Shown: positions 10,401 to 21,130, counted from the stretch's first letter. The stretch: 64,000 nt of DNA from Berberis thunbergii (GCA_003290165.1 QNQO01001841.1:124001-188000); one strand, 5' to 3'. The notes: generated from the letters alone by a model not told the origin. Numbers and translations: made by a program.

Positions 10401-10909
10401 TGTCACGTGCTGACCTTTTTTCCCTTGGCTAACACGCTGCCCACTAGCGTCACACTCCCGTCGGACTAACTAGTCAAGGCACTTCGATGCTTGGCTAATG
10501 CTAAGTGATGCTACGAAAGCTTAAGTGAGGAAAATGCTAAGGCACAAGTGTTTAGGCTTTTGAAAGAATGCTTTGTATTGCTTGAGAGAGTTGTACAAGT
10601 GTTTGATGATCTCTACAAATGAATGCCAAGGCCTATTTATAGGCCCTTAAAGTCCTAGAGGCTTCTAGTCTAGAACTTTCCACAATCCTCCATCAAAGGA
10701 GTATTCTCTATGCATCTAGAAAGTTTCCACCTCCAAAGGAACCATAAATTACAAGGAGGCTTCTAGAAAATGCTACATAAATATGTACAAGGGTGTTCTA
10801 GACTCATCTATGCTAGAACACTCTAGATAAAGCTAAGCTAGAATGTCCAAGAGCACTCTAGAACCTTCCGGAGGCATCTAGAGAAAGCTATGCTAGATGG
10901 CTCGTGACA
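10401..10909 (+). mobile_element. solo LTR inserted in the RLP pseudogene
   Basis: This 509-bp element begins TGTCACG and ends CGTGACA, i.e. TG...CA with a 7-bp terminal inverted repeat. It is flanked by ACGC at 10397-10400 and 10910-10913. The uninterrupted target reads GAGCACGCGCATGC in the copy at position 10-23, which proves the insertion. A TATA-like CTATTTATAG lies near 10630. There is no internal coding region, so it is best read as a solo LTR left by recombination (copia-like length). The 4-bp duplication is shorter than the usual 5. Confidence 0.8.
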
Positions 10910-11124
10910 ACGCGCATGCTCTGCTCACACATAGAAAGAGAGGCCCTTGTCAAATTCAAGCATTCCCTCGTCGATCCTTCCAACAGGCTCCCGTTCTTGG
11001 GCTGGAGATGATTGTTGTAACTGGGCTGGAATCCGATGCAACAATAAAACCGGACACGTCATCCTATTGGATATTGGAAATCCACATCCATTTAATTTGA
11101 CCCGTTCTGACGAAAACCATTATG

Positions 11125-11484
11125 ATAAAGTATATACCAAACTAATTAAACCGACCGAACCGATCTAAACCGAACCAATTGGTTTGGTTTAAATTCGGTT
11201 CGGATCGGTGTTGGTTTTAAAAAATTCAAAACCGAAGTGGTCGGTTCGGTTTTCGGTTTCTATGTGATTTTAACCGACCAAACCGAACCGACCGAATATA
11301 TATAATAAATAATATATATTTTATATATAAATAATACAATATGTTTAAAATAGTCGGTCGGTTCGGTTTTATTTCAGTTTTGGTTTGATTTTAGTCGGTT
11401 CAGTTTGGTTACGGTTTGCATAAATTAGAATCGGTTCGGTTTCGGATCGATTTTGTTAATGGTCGATTCAGTTTTCAGCCCTAC
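11125..11484. repeat. AACCGAACCG-rich truncated hAT-like element
   Basis: Dense repeats of ACCGAACCGA and its complement match the composition of the hAT-like element at 11620-12932. The right end reads CAGCCCTA, as in that element, but no matching left terminus or 8-bp duplication is seen. It interrupts the RLP pseudogene. Confidence 0.5.
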
Positions 11485-11619
11485 TTTAGATCATTTTCTG
11501 ATTTGAGATATCTTAACCTCTCTTTCTCTTTCTTTGGAGGTGTCGTTCCACATCATCTTGGAAATTTGTCTACCTTGCATTTTCTTGATCTAAATATGTT
11601 TCCATACGATGGTCTAAAT

Positions 11620-12932
11620 TAGGGGTGGCATTTCGGACCGAAAACCCGGACCGAACCGACAACCGGACCGATTAGGTCGGTTCAGATTGGATTTTTATTA
11701 ATTATAAATTTTTCGGTTTTAAAATCCAGCCCGGTCCTAGTAATTTCGGGCCTCGGCTTCCCTTTCTAAAACTCATCGGGTAACCGGCCCGGCCCATACT
11801 AATTTACTGTTGAAGCATCTCAATTTTGTGTACGGGCTTAAATTAATTTACTATTGAAGCATCTCAATCACAGCAACCAATTTTGGGCCCGGCCCATACT
11901 AAATTTTGGGCATTACAATCACAGCAACTATTAGGGGTGGGCAATATCGGTTCGGTTCGGTTTTGAGCCCCAAACCGATTTCGAACCGATTTCATTCGGT
12001 TTGTCCGAAACCCAAATCGAAATCGAATTTTGTATTTGTAAACCGATGAATTCGGTTGAACCGAATTTCGGATCGGTTTGGTTTAGTTGAGCCGAAATTT
12101 CAGGCTCAAGCATTTGAAAGACTTTCATTAAAACATGTCCAATTTTTTTACATACCCAATTTTTTTAAAGACCCAATTTTTAGCCCAAAATTGAAAACTT
12201 TGAGAGAATGAGGTGATTCAGTGCAACAGGGTGTACTGCAGTGCATTTGTTGCACTAATCAGGTATTGACACCTACTTGTTATTTAGTTATTTATGTATA
12301 TCTAATTAATCGGTCGGTTCAGTTATAAATCGGTCGGTTCAAAACTGTAAACCGATTTCGAACCGTTTATAATCGGTTCGGTTCGATTTAAATTATTTTC
12401 TTTCTACTCATATTAAATTATTTTCTTTGTACTCATATTTCGGTTCGGTTACCGAATCGAATTTGAAAACCGATTCGATCGATTAACCGAATTTAAATCA
12501 ATTTTTGCCCACCCCTAACAACTATGACAAATGAGAAAGTCCATTAGTTGTTAATAGAAGGAACAAAAAATCAACAAAATAGAAATTTAAGGGCTTGAAA
12601 TTGGAACAAATATTCCAACACTTTTTATTCCATGTTTAGTTAAACTAGTAACAGGAAGTGGTTAGTCACTTAGTCCCCATTGAAGGACATTCAATTGATC
12701 ACAAAAAGGTTCATGCGACACTTAAATTTTATGACACTTAATTCAATTTGGGCTGAAATTTGGTCTTTAAAAAATTCAATTTGAATGTTGCTCTTAGGAT
12801 CGAGACCGGCCTGAAATTCGGTTAACCGGTCAACTCGGTCCGGTTTTGGGTCTCATAAACATGGGCTTAAATTTCTCGGGCCAATTTTCGATTTTTACAT
12901 TTGGGTCGGTTACCCGGACTTGTCCAGCCCTA
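11620..12932. mobile_element. non-autonomous hAT-like element (outer)
   Basis: The element begins TAGGGGTGGCA and ends TGTCCAGCCCTA, imperfect short inverted ends of the plant hAT type. It is flanked by a perfect 8-bp duplication, GTCTAAAT, at 11612-11619 and 12933-12940. Removing it and one duplication restores the LRR reading frame across the junction. No transposase frame is seen. The interior is rich in ACCGG/CCGGT motifs and holds a second element at 11932-12517. Confidence 0.8.
11932..12517. mobile_element. nested non-autonomous hAT-like element (inner)
   Basis: Terminal inverted repeats are TAGGGGTGGGCAA at the left and TTGCCCACCCCTA at the right, perfect over 13 bp. Flanks are GCAACTAT and ACAACTAT, an 8-bp duplication with one mismatch. 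The interior is full of CGGTTCGGTT-type repeats and has no transposase. It lies inside the older hAT-like element. Confidence 0.8.
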
Positions 12933-12985
12933 GTCTAAATGATGTAGCCCAACTGAGAGTCAACAATTTGCAGTGGGTGTCAGGT

Positions 12986-13275
12986 TTATTTTTTTCACTG
13001 AGTTTTTGTTACTTAGCAAGGTTTTAACGAGGCAACATGGCATGCATCATCGACGTAACAAGGGAGGTGTTGCAGTTAAACTAGGATTATGTGACTAGTC
13101 CAAACATGGAAGAATTTCCTATTTGTATCATAGTAGGATTTAGATTTTTATTGGCATAGGTATCTTATCTCTTTTTAAATTGGGATACTATGTAATTGCT
13201 ACCTTTATACATAGAGGCTCATATCAATGAATAATACAACTCTTTATTTTCCTTTTTTTTTTTTTTTTTTTATGT
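12986..13275 (+). mobile_element. copia-like LTR retrotransposon 3' scrap
   Basis: A polypurine tract (AAGGGAGG, 13060-13067) is followed by TGTTG, the usual start of a 3' LTR. An AATAAT-type poly(A) signal region lies near 13230 and a T-run at 13250-13271. CTTAGCAAGGTTTTAACGAG just upstream resembles sequence before the tract in plant copia elements. No coding domain remains. Confidence 0.45.
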
Positions 13276-13645
13276 TACTTTCAACAATTTAGAAGTTATT
13301 TCTTTTCTATTTCACTTGTATCCACGTCTTTTCTTCTTTCTTTGTGCTTATGGATTCAAGCTTCGTCTCTTCTTCTTCCCTGTTTGTATTCTTTTATCCC
13401 CATATTTGAAGCTCCTTAAAAAGAGCCAGAAAGATTTAGTCAGAACCTGCTATGGCTAATCAGCCTCCAAAACAAAATCGACAATTTCGACTATAGTGAA
13501 TCAGACACCCAGGTGCAACATCCGTGGAGCCAGAAAAACATCTTACATACAACTTTCGACTCATGTAGCGTAGCGAGTAGCATAACTTGTGTAAGAACCC
13601 ACATTTCACTTTCCAAAAACTTTTAGTGAACCACATTTTCTCCAA
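13276..13645. repeat. rearranged copy of 20.7 kb and 22.0 kb DNA
   Basis: Positions 13276-13400 match 20728-20862, and 13403-13636 match 22018-22240. The 1.15 kb between the two source blocks is missing. The second block lies in the 3' flank or UTR of the CW zinc-finger gene. The copy sits between RLP LRR sequence and the RLP C-terminus, so it reached here by duplication or gene-conversion-like rearrangement. Confidence 0.7.
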
Positions 13646-13859
13646 GCCACTTAAATTTGTCATACAACAAACTTTCAGTAACTATTCCATCTAGCAATCA
13701 TCTTCAAACACTTGTCAATCCATCCATTTAAATTGGAAATCCTGAACTTTGTGGAGCTCCATTGAAGAAGTGTCCGGAAGGCGATGTTGTTGGTGGTGTT
13801 AAGTTAGAAAAGACAAAGAATGTTACTCTTGAAATCGATTGGTTTTATATTGGCATGGC

Positions 13860-14390
13860 AGTGAATCAAACCAACAAATGGCAGCCGCATATGTGACAAC
13901 GTCAAATACATATGCGTTGATGGGGACGTGGGTCAATGTGTCTAGGCTAAGGTCCGAAATGAAGTGTCACGGAGTACATAAGGAACCTGGATGCAGCTGG
14001 CTTGAGATCAAGGATATGACGTATGTTTCTTTGCCGGGGATGCCCCCGAGGGGATGAAATCATGATTTATTTGAAGGAGTTGGAAGTGAGAATGAAGGAA
14101 AGAGGGTATGTTGGTAGTGGCAATCAATGGCTTGGTGTTTATTGATGTAGAAGAGGAGGCTAAGGAGGCTATTGTGAGTCTTCATAGTGAAAAATTGGCT
14201 TTGGGGTTTGGCTTGTTAACCATTCCGAAAGGGAGTACTATTAGAGTGAGGAAGAACTTGAGAATGTGTTGGGATTGTCATTAGGCATTTAAGCTTACTA
14301 GTGAGATTCTGGAGAGGGATTTTATTGTGAGAGATGTGAATAGATTTCATCACTTTAGTTTTGGGTCTTGTGCTTGCAAAGATATATTTC
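13860..14390 (+). pseudogene. PPR protein C-terminus (E/E+ and DYW domains), broken
   Basis: Only the C-terminal editing-type tail of a PLS-DYW pentatricopeptide protein is present. It shows AAAYVTTSNTYA, GVHKEPGCSWLEIKD, then [13 protein letters not shown] (the HSE deaminase-like motif), NLRMCWDCH, and [18 protein letters not shown] ending at about 14385, where DYW is expected and IF is found. Frameshifts occur near 14035 and 14115, and a stop (TAG) replaces the residue after WDCH. No PPR repeats lie upstream; the sequence starts directly after the RLP C-terminal scrap. Family role: organelle RNA C-to-U editing. This copy is dead. Confidence 0.85.
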
Positions 14391-14689
14391 TGGTGATTGT
14401 ATCATATAATGGCATACATCCATTGACATACTTTCTAGTCTTTGATATGAAATCATAAGCTCTTCTTGCAATAGAGTTGTGTCTAAGGCTGCCTACTACT
14501 ACTACATCAATTTGCTTACTTTCATCTCCGTAACCCATTCTTTTAGAATGACTTTTGTTTAGTGGCCTGTTCCAGAGACATTATTTATAGCCAAATGCAT
14601 GTTTAAGCTTTCTCAAGTTTTGTTTGGGTTTGCCCCCTTACCTAAATTCTTGGATCCACCTCTGCGGAGATAGATGATGTTACTATATG

Positions 14690-15245
14690 ATACATAAGGT
14701 AGAGGATACATAAATATCCACCTTAGGATAAATTCCATGAAACAATAATACATTAGTGGATGTCGCGGTCCATCGTAGTGAAAGCCAATATGGTGTTTAC
14801 GGTGCCTTCAAAGTACATAGTAGCTCTGTGTGTATATAAAATAGGAGACATTTCATGCTCAGATCAACAGTTTTTAGCCACGATTATAACGAGAGGCATT
14901 CACTTTTGAATAAACACATTCAAAAGTTTGTTGGAAAAATTCAGCACCATCTGTTCAATTAAAGTAAACATCCACACAAAACGAGAAAGATCGATGAAAA
15001 TCAACTAGCAAAAAGCAATAAAAGAAAAATCACCAAATGTGAAGAAAACTTGTAATAACTTTAGGTTGGTGTGGAACAGTATAAATGATGGTGTGGAGTA
15101 GTGTTTGCCTGTGTTATAATGGGATCGTGATTCGATTTTGATCATAACCCCTTTGGGAAGAGAGCACTTTTTTGAATTGTTTATACTTTAGTCTACAAGT
15201 TAGGATCTGAGTAATCATTGTTCATCTTCTCCAACTCAATTCTCT
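14690..15245. repeat. local repeat family, copy A
   Basis: Shared landmarks are ATTCCATGAAACAATAATAC, GTAGTGAAAGCCAA, AAATTCAGCACCATCTGTTC and CACCAAATGTGAAGAAAA. They recur at 16185-16835, and in part at 16995-17310 and 17640-17825. The start (ATATGATACATAAGGTAGAGGA) also recurs near 21137. No ORF. Confidence 0.75.
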
Positions 15246-15554
15246 TCACCTCCTTCATCGTAATCCTCACTCTCTTAAATCTTTCAGCCTGAATTTATCC
15301 TCTTCTCCCTCTCTTTAAATTTATTTTTGATGCAATTCTCCATGGAGGATAAAGTGATCTTTTAACTGGATATAAAAAATTCGAACAATCCTAATTTTTA
15401 TGAAAAATATTATTCAATTTTTAATGACATACATATGAGTGTTAATTTCGGTCGATTTTAAGAAGCGCATCGATAGATGATCTAAATTTGAAACTGAATT
15501 TGTTCATAGGTTCTAATAGTTTTGCCTTATATCCATGAAATCTTTGTCAAGTGT

Positions 15555-16140
15555 AATTCTAGAACACTAAACAGATTTTTATTTGGCTTTTAAGATAACT
15601 ACCCATCACCATATTTTGTACCCCGTGTTCTTCACTTTTTTTCATTCATACAAATTCATTTACCAAACTCACTACCAAAATAATTACCTACTTTGTAGAA
15701 TGAGTTATTGAAAAATAATTAGAAGCAATTATGCTTTTGATTGTTAAACGCCTTCTAAATATTTTTTATATTTGGAGTAATATAATTTGTAACAGAGTAT
15801 CAATTTGATAATGTTTGACAATGCATTAACTTTGAAGTCAAAACGGATTTATTTGGGAGCACTCCAATGTGTCTAACATGCATATATGCTTGATAGCGTT
15901 ATCGAGTCTTGTTTTTAGAACATCAAACGATTTTTTATTTGGATCTTTGAAGAAAAAGTTATGATTTTATTCGTAACAGGGTTTCAATGTGATAATGCTT
16001 GTGAATGCGTCAAATTTGAATTCAAAACTTATTTTTTTGGAAGCATTCTAATGCCCTTGCCATACTTGGGTCAAAGCGTTATTGAGTCTAGTTTCTAGAG
16101 TTATGTTTTTAGAGTCCAATTTAAAGAAAGTAATGTATAT
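15555..16140. repeat. imperfect tandem repeat, about 183-bp period
   Basis: The unit beginning GTAACAGAGTATCAATTTGA at about 15789 recurs as GTAACAGGGTTTCAATGTGA at about 15972. A partial unit (TAGAACACTAAACAGATTTT) occurs near 15560. It lies between repeat copies A and B. No coding content. Confidence 0.65.
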
Positions 16141-16184
16141 TTGCAATAAGACCCTTTATACAACACCTAAATAATTGTACAAAT

Positions 16185-16835
16185 GTCCGCCACCTTAGGA
16201 TTAATTCCATGAAACAATAATACTTTAGCCAATCATGTCGTAGTTCATTGTAGTGAAAGCCAAAATGGTGTTCACGGTGCTTTCAAAGTACACACTAGCC
16301 CATTGTGTATATATATATATAAAAAAAATAAAAATAAAAAAAGGAGTCCTCTTTTGATAAGATTAACAATTTTTTAGCCTAGATTATCACGAGAGTCACT
16401 CACTTTTGAATAAACACATTCATTGTACATTGGCAAAAGTTAAAGTTTGTTAGAAAAATTCAGCACCATCTGTTCAATTAAAGTAAACATCCACACAAAA
16501 ATCAATGAAAATCAACTAGCAAAAAAGAAAAATCACCAAATGTGAAGAAAAGTCTTACGTCGAGCCAATCCTTTTTGACAAGTCGACAGCGCATTATTTG
16601 ATGTGGAAAAACTTGTAATGGACCCTATTTGTCGCAATGGACTGACTGAATCACTCATACATCTACACTTTATAATTATTTGCATATCATTGTAATAACT
16701 TTAGGGGTCATGATTGGATTTAGATCAAAGCCCCCGAGGATGAGAGCACTTTTTTTAAAGTGATCTGGGAGCATCGTAAGATAATTTGATGGTTTAGTCT
16801 ACCAACCATTGTTCATATTCTCTAACTCAAGTCTT
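16185..16835. repeat. local repeat family, copy B
   Basis: The longest copy with copy A, sharing the order of landmarks up to TTTAGTCTACCAA / TTGTTCAT near 16810. It contains a short (TA)n/A-rich insertion near 16310-16340. Confidence 0.75.
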
Positions 16836-16994
16836 TATAATTATTGTGCAAAACTGTATCGCAAATTTTAGGAAGCGAGGGATGGGTGCTCCTTCCCTCG
16901 CTCCCTAGAAGGGCTTAAACTGTATAGATGAATTACTGGGAGACGCAAAAGATGTTTTTAAAGTCCAATTTTAAAGAAAATAAGAACCTTTGTA

Positions 16995-17310
16995 CAACAG
17001 CTGAATAATTACTCAGATTAACAATTTTTAGCCACGATTATAACGAGAGGATCTCACTTTTGAATAAACATATTCATGGTACAAAGGCTAAAGTTTGTTG
17101 GAAAATTTCAGAGCATTTTGTTCAATTAAAGTAAACATGCACACAAATGAGAAAGATCGAAGAAAATCAACTAGTGAAAAAGAAATATCACCAAATGTGA
17201 AGAAAAGTCTTACGTCCAGCCAAACCTTTTTGACAAGTGCATTAAAAAAATATTTCCAAGGCATTATTTGATGTGGAAAAACTTTGAATGGACCTTATTT
17301 GTTATAATGG
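16995..17310. repeat. local repeat family, copy C
   Basis: Begins at ACTCAGATTAACAATTTTTA and runs to the GTGGAAAAACTT block near 17280; it lacks the first part of copies A and B. Confidence 0.7.
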
Positions 17311-17639
17311 CCTTTTAAGTTCTGTTTGGATTAAATTAAACGGGCCTTTGATTTTTGAAACGCCTTCTGTCAACAACATAATCATATGATCAATCATACA
17401 AATAGATTAATACATAAATAAATATACAAAATTTTTGTGTGTAATGCGCATACTAGCACATATGTAAGTTGTAACTACAATATTCTTTAAAGCTTTTTAA
17501 TTAAGAAATATAGGTAAATTTACTTATGATTATTTTACTTAAAATCTAGTTAAATCCAATTTAAGTTACATTTACTAAATTTTTAAATTTTAATATTGAA
17601 TATACTCGGATGTCGCATCGACACCCTAGATGTACATAG
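17311..17639. other. AT-rich spacer, nothing recognised
   Basis: No gene or repeat boundary recognised between copies C and D. Confidence 0.4.
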
Positions 17640-17825
17640 GCATACTTTTGTTGAAAAATTCAACACCATATGCTCAATTAAAGGAAACACCCAAACAAAG
17701 TGAGAAACAAAATGGAAATGAATCAGCAAAACGCAAAGTAGAAAAATTGCGAAAAATCGTTTTAGGGCTTTATTATTTCATGTGGAAAAACTTGTAATGA
17801 ACCCTATTTGTCATAATCGGCTAAT
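17640..17825. repeat. local repeat family, copy D (short)
   Basis: Partial copy retaining TTGTTGAAAAATTCAACACC and the TGTGGAAAAACTTGTAATG block, more diverged than A-C. Confidence 0.6.
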
Positions 17826-17871
17826 CAAAAAAAGTCTTCACTAGGCATTGATGAGAAAGTTAGAACTTCGA

Positions 17872-18010
17872 AGAAAGTGAAGATGTTGCGTTGATGAGGG
17901 GCTCATTGCTTTCAGCTAATAGGACCCATGACAGGTTAGATGCTACTATTGAAGCAGGGAACCGAGTCTCACCAACAAATAACAACTGTGAATGTAACCA
18001 TGAAAAGAAT
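17872..18010. repeat. 139-bp dispersed repeat, copy 2
   Basis: Ungapped match to 2352-2490. It is joined directly to RLP LRR sequence at about 18011, and its in-frame ATG at 17940 gives the truncated RLP an accidental start. Confidence 0.75.
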
Positions 18011-19450
18011 TCCAACTTTAGCCATATATCTATCTCACAACCAACTGTATGGAAGGGTTCCAAAGATTTTTACACCAAGAAATGTTGATAAATTTTATCT
18101 GTATTCGGACCATAACAATTTTGAGGGTCCATTGCCACGTCTCCCTTCAAGTGCAACTCATATAGATTTTTCTCACAACTTATTCTCAGGACCTATTCAT
18201 GAAATTGGAGTTACCTTTCCCAACATGCAATTTCTAATCCTCCCTAATAACTCTTTCAGTGGCACGATCCCACACTCTTTATGTGAAATGAAGTCCTTGG
18301 AGGTTCTTGATCTCTCATTGAACCATTTGTCCGGACACCTCCCTCAGTGTTTGGGTAATTTGCAGCAGTTAAGGGTTTTTGACCTATCATCCAATAACAT
18401 TTCAGGAACTATTCCAAGATCCATATCTGAATTGGTTCAACTAAAATCATTGCACTTGAGCAAGAACAAATTTCATGGACAAATACCAGTGTCCTTGAAG
18501 AATTGTACAAGCTTAATAACTCTCGATCTTGGAGAAAACAAGCTTTCTGGAAGTGTTCCTATTTGGATTGGTGAATATTTGTCTTCTTTAGCAATCCTAA
18601 GGTTCCGACAAAACAAAATGAATGGTATCATTCCTTTACAATTATGTCATTTGACTAGCCTCCAAATATTAGACCTTGCGCATAACAACATATCTGGAAC
18701 CATACCACGTTGTTTTTTTAAACTTAGTGGCATGGTATTAAATCATAGCATAGGTAATTGGAGCAGTGATTATGATTTATATACCGACAACATCAAGGTG
18801 ATTGTCAAGGGGATGGAAAGTGAATATACAAGGACATTACCACTTGTTACTGGTTTGGACTTGTCAAACAATAACTTGGTTGGCATGATACATGAAGAAC
18901 TAATGATCCTAACTGCTCTTAGGTCTTTGAATTTGTCAAAAAACAAGTTTGAAGGAATTATACCTAAGCAGATTGGGGAATTGGTTTCCTTGGAGTCTCT
19001 TGACTTGTCAGAAAATCAACTCTCGGGAAAAATTCCAGAAAGCATCTCGGGTTTGACTTTTTTGAGTCACCTAAATTTGTCTCACAACAAACTTTCAGGA
19101 AAGATTCCATCTGGCAATCAGCTTCAGACACTTGATGATCCATCCATTTACAATGGGAATCCTATGTTATGTGGGGCTCCACTGAAGAAGTGTCCGGAAG
19201 CTCACGTTGATATCAATGCTAAGCTAGAAAGGACAAAGAAGGATGATGCTCAAATGGGATGGTTTTACATTGGCATGGCTTGCGGGCATGTGGTAGGCTT
19301 TGGGGGGTTTGTGGTGTGTTATTCTTTAAGAGGCCATGGAGAGTTGCCTATTTTCATTTTTTAAATGATTTGAAAAATTGGGTCGTGAAAATAGCAGTGA
19401 ATGTAACTCAATTAAAGAGGAGGTTAGAAAGAAACCAATTTGATAGATGA
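17940..19450 (+). pseudogene. RLP C-terminal half, 5'-truncated and frameshifted
   Basis: A 474-codon ORF (17940-19364) has RLP homology only from about residue 25 (YLSHNQLYGRVP). It carries roughly 13 plant-type LRRs (LxLSxNxxSGxIP). An island-like gap lies near residues 255-290, then final LRRs, the cap (YNGNPMLCGAPLKKCPE) and a membrane segment at about 441-463. Inside that segment one T appears lost near 19306, so the ORF ends 11 residues later. The expected tail (FKRPWRVAYFHFLNDLKNW...) is in another frame, ending at 19450. The N-terminal cap and half the LRRs are absent and replaced by a dispersed repeat. Intact relatives are EIX2/Ve1-like surface receptors with short cytoplasmic tails. 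Confidence 0.85.
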
Positions 19451-20056
19451 GGATTAGAACTTAATTATATGTTTGTTCATGATCCAATGTGTTGTAATAA
19501 TATTAGATTACTTGATTCTGTCGGTGTTTGTCATTTGAGTATAATTTGATCCATATAGCATGCATAATAAAGTAGATATGCATTGGTTTCTCAAGGGGTA
19601 AGGCTCATTACGTCCCCCCCTTCGTATCTTTCGTATTCACTTTGTAATATACTGGTCGGGGTCTGCCTAACCCCCCTCCCTACCGGAGTGTTTCTATAAA
19701 ATTTAAAAATAAAATAAAATTATATATATATTTTAAAAAAAAAGATTAATACACTTGATTTTGTTGCTATACATATACAATTTTTGTAATAAGATTAGAG
19801 TACATATCAATGATAAAAATAAAAATAAAGAGTAGAGTAATTTTGTTTGTAACTCACGAACATGCTATTGTAGACACTAGCGTCCTTGATGTAGGACATC
19901 AAGCAAGTTTTAGTTTTTAGGTAGAATAGGATTAGAAAGCTTAGTTTGCAAGTATTTTTATTTCACAAATTTAGTAGAATTAGAAATTTTAACATAAAAT
20001 ATTTTCTATTTTCTTATGTTGAGTTGAATTAGGAAATTAGTTTCTCTTCATGTAGA
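19451..20056. other. RLP 3' flank and intergenic DNA
   Basis: An AATAAA at about 19566 could serve the RLP fragment. A short AAGGGGTAAGGCT / CGGGGTCTGCCTAACC block (19592-19680) resembles a decayed SINE tail. No gene seen. Confidence 0.4.
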
Positions 20057-20640
20057 ATCATCATCATCATCAAAGCCCATTCTCGATACTTTCGGAGTCG
20101 ATTACACATATTTTGGTTCTCCAAGCAATGTGATCTTCTCACATATCTTCGTCTAATCCAAGCTCAATGATATCTTCCTCCACCTCCTTCATCCAAGTTT
20201 TCAACGATCGTCCCGTTCGTCTTCACTCTCCACTAACTTGTCAATCTAGACGTTTTCTAATTGGCGTCATACTCGGTCTCATTCCCATATAACCAAACCA
20301 CGTTAAATGCCTTTTTTTATAAGTTTATTCTCTATTGGTGCTACACCTAAGTATCTCTTAATTCTTTAATTCTTAATTTTGTCCTTACGGATTTTACTAT
20401 ACATCTATCTTACACATACGTATTTCTACTACCACCATCCTATATGTATGTTGTCTTATAATATTTCCCTTTTAACCTTACAAGCATCCTTCTATCGCAT
20501 AATACTCCTGACATCATACTCCATTTCATCCAACCAACTTTAATCCTATGGTATACATCTTCTCCAATAGCCTCATTCTTTTGAATTATAGATCCTAAAT
20601 ATAAAAAGGTCTCACACTCTAGAACCTCCACGCCTTCAAT
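20057..20640 (-). mobile_element. RTE-like LINE remnant with TGATG tail
   Basis: On the minus strand the last part of a LINE reverse transcriptase ORF is visible (FLYLGSIIQKNEAIGEDVYH, GVLCDRRMLVRLKGKYYKT). Degenerate sequence follows, ending in CTTTGATGATGATGATG instead of poly(A). The same 3' end occurs on the plus strand at 55170-55261. The simple-repeat tail and the RT type fit the RTE clade rather than L1; clade assignment is an inference. Strongly 5'-truncated and decayed. Confidence 0.7.
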
Positions 20641-21130
20641 CTCAATTGAATTACTCCTCCCTCATGATTCACAACCAAAATTACACACTAAATATTCTCT
20701 TCGTTCATAATTATGAAGACTCTGGATTGACTAATAAAATTCAAAAGTTATTTTGTTTCTAGTTTGCTTGTGAATTCAAGTTGTGCACTTCTTCTTTCTT
20801 TGTGCTCGTGAATTCAAGTTTTGTCTCCTCTTCCCTTCCCTGTTCATCTTCCTTTCTCCCCAATTACTTTGTGTGGATTGAAGGATTCTCTTCTCTTCCT
20901 CTTATTCCCTCGAGGATTCAAGGTTTTCCCTTCTTCAGCCCTTGATAATGGTAATGATCTTGACAATGGTTTCTTTCGGTTTCAATAAATATAGCATCAA
21001 TCATTCAATCTAAGTTGAAATGATAACAAATTCTTGAACAATTTAACCACTAAATATACATTTATTTAAGAGCGGGAGGGGAAATCTAAGAGCCGAAACA
21101 GGTGGTAAAGATTTTATTATGAACATGAGA
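20641..21130. other. intergenic DNA containing a duplicated block
   Basis: 20728-20862 is the source or sister of the block at 13276-13400. Apart from this nothing is recognised. Confidence 0.5.

Larger units (their letters stand above)
10304..13865 (+). pseudogene. LRR receptor-like protein (RLP) pseudogene, multiply interrupted
   Basis: The start ATG 10304 opens a signal peptide (MNIIMFLSVLWWILLTIIPS). LRRNT_2 cap sequence resumes after an inserted LTR (10911 on), with CCNWAGIRCNNKTGHVILLD in a frame shifted by one extra C near 10988. LRR sequence returns at about 11487 (FRSFSDLRYLNLS, GNLSTLHFLDLN). It is cut by hAT-like DNA at 11620-12932 and continues at 12941 (DVAQLRVNNLQWVSGL) to about 12985. 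The C-terminal end (GNPELCGAPLKKCPEG, then DWFYIGMA) is at 13648-13865. Most LRRs are missing. Intact homologues are plasma-membrane LRR receptors of the EIX/Ve type. It is related to the RLP fragment at 17.9-19.5 kb and clearly non-functional. Confidence 0.85.

Noticed and set aside
13839..14057. A genuine RLP-PPR fusion gene
   Set aside because: The ORF start is in the wrong frame of the RLP part, and the PPR part is frameshifted and truncated.
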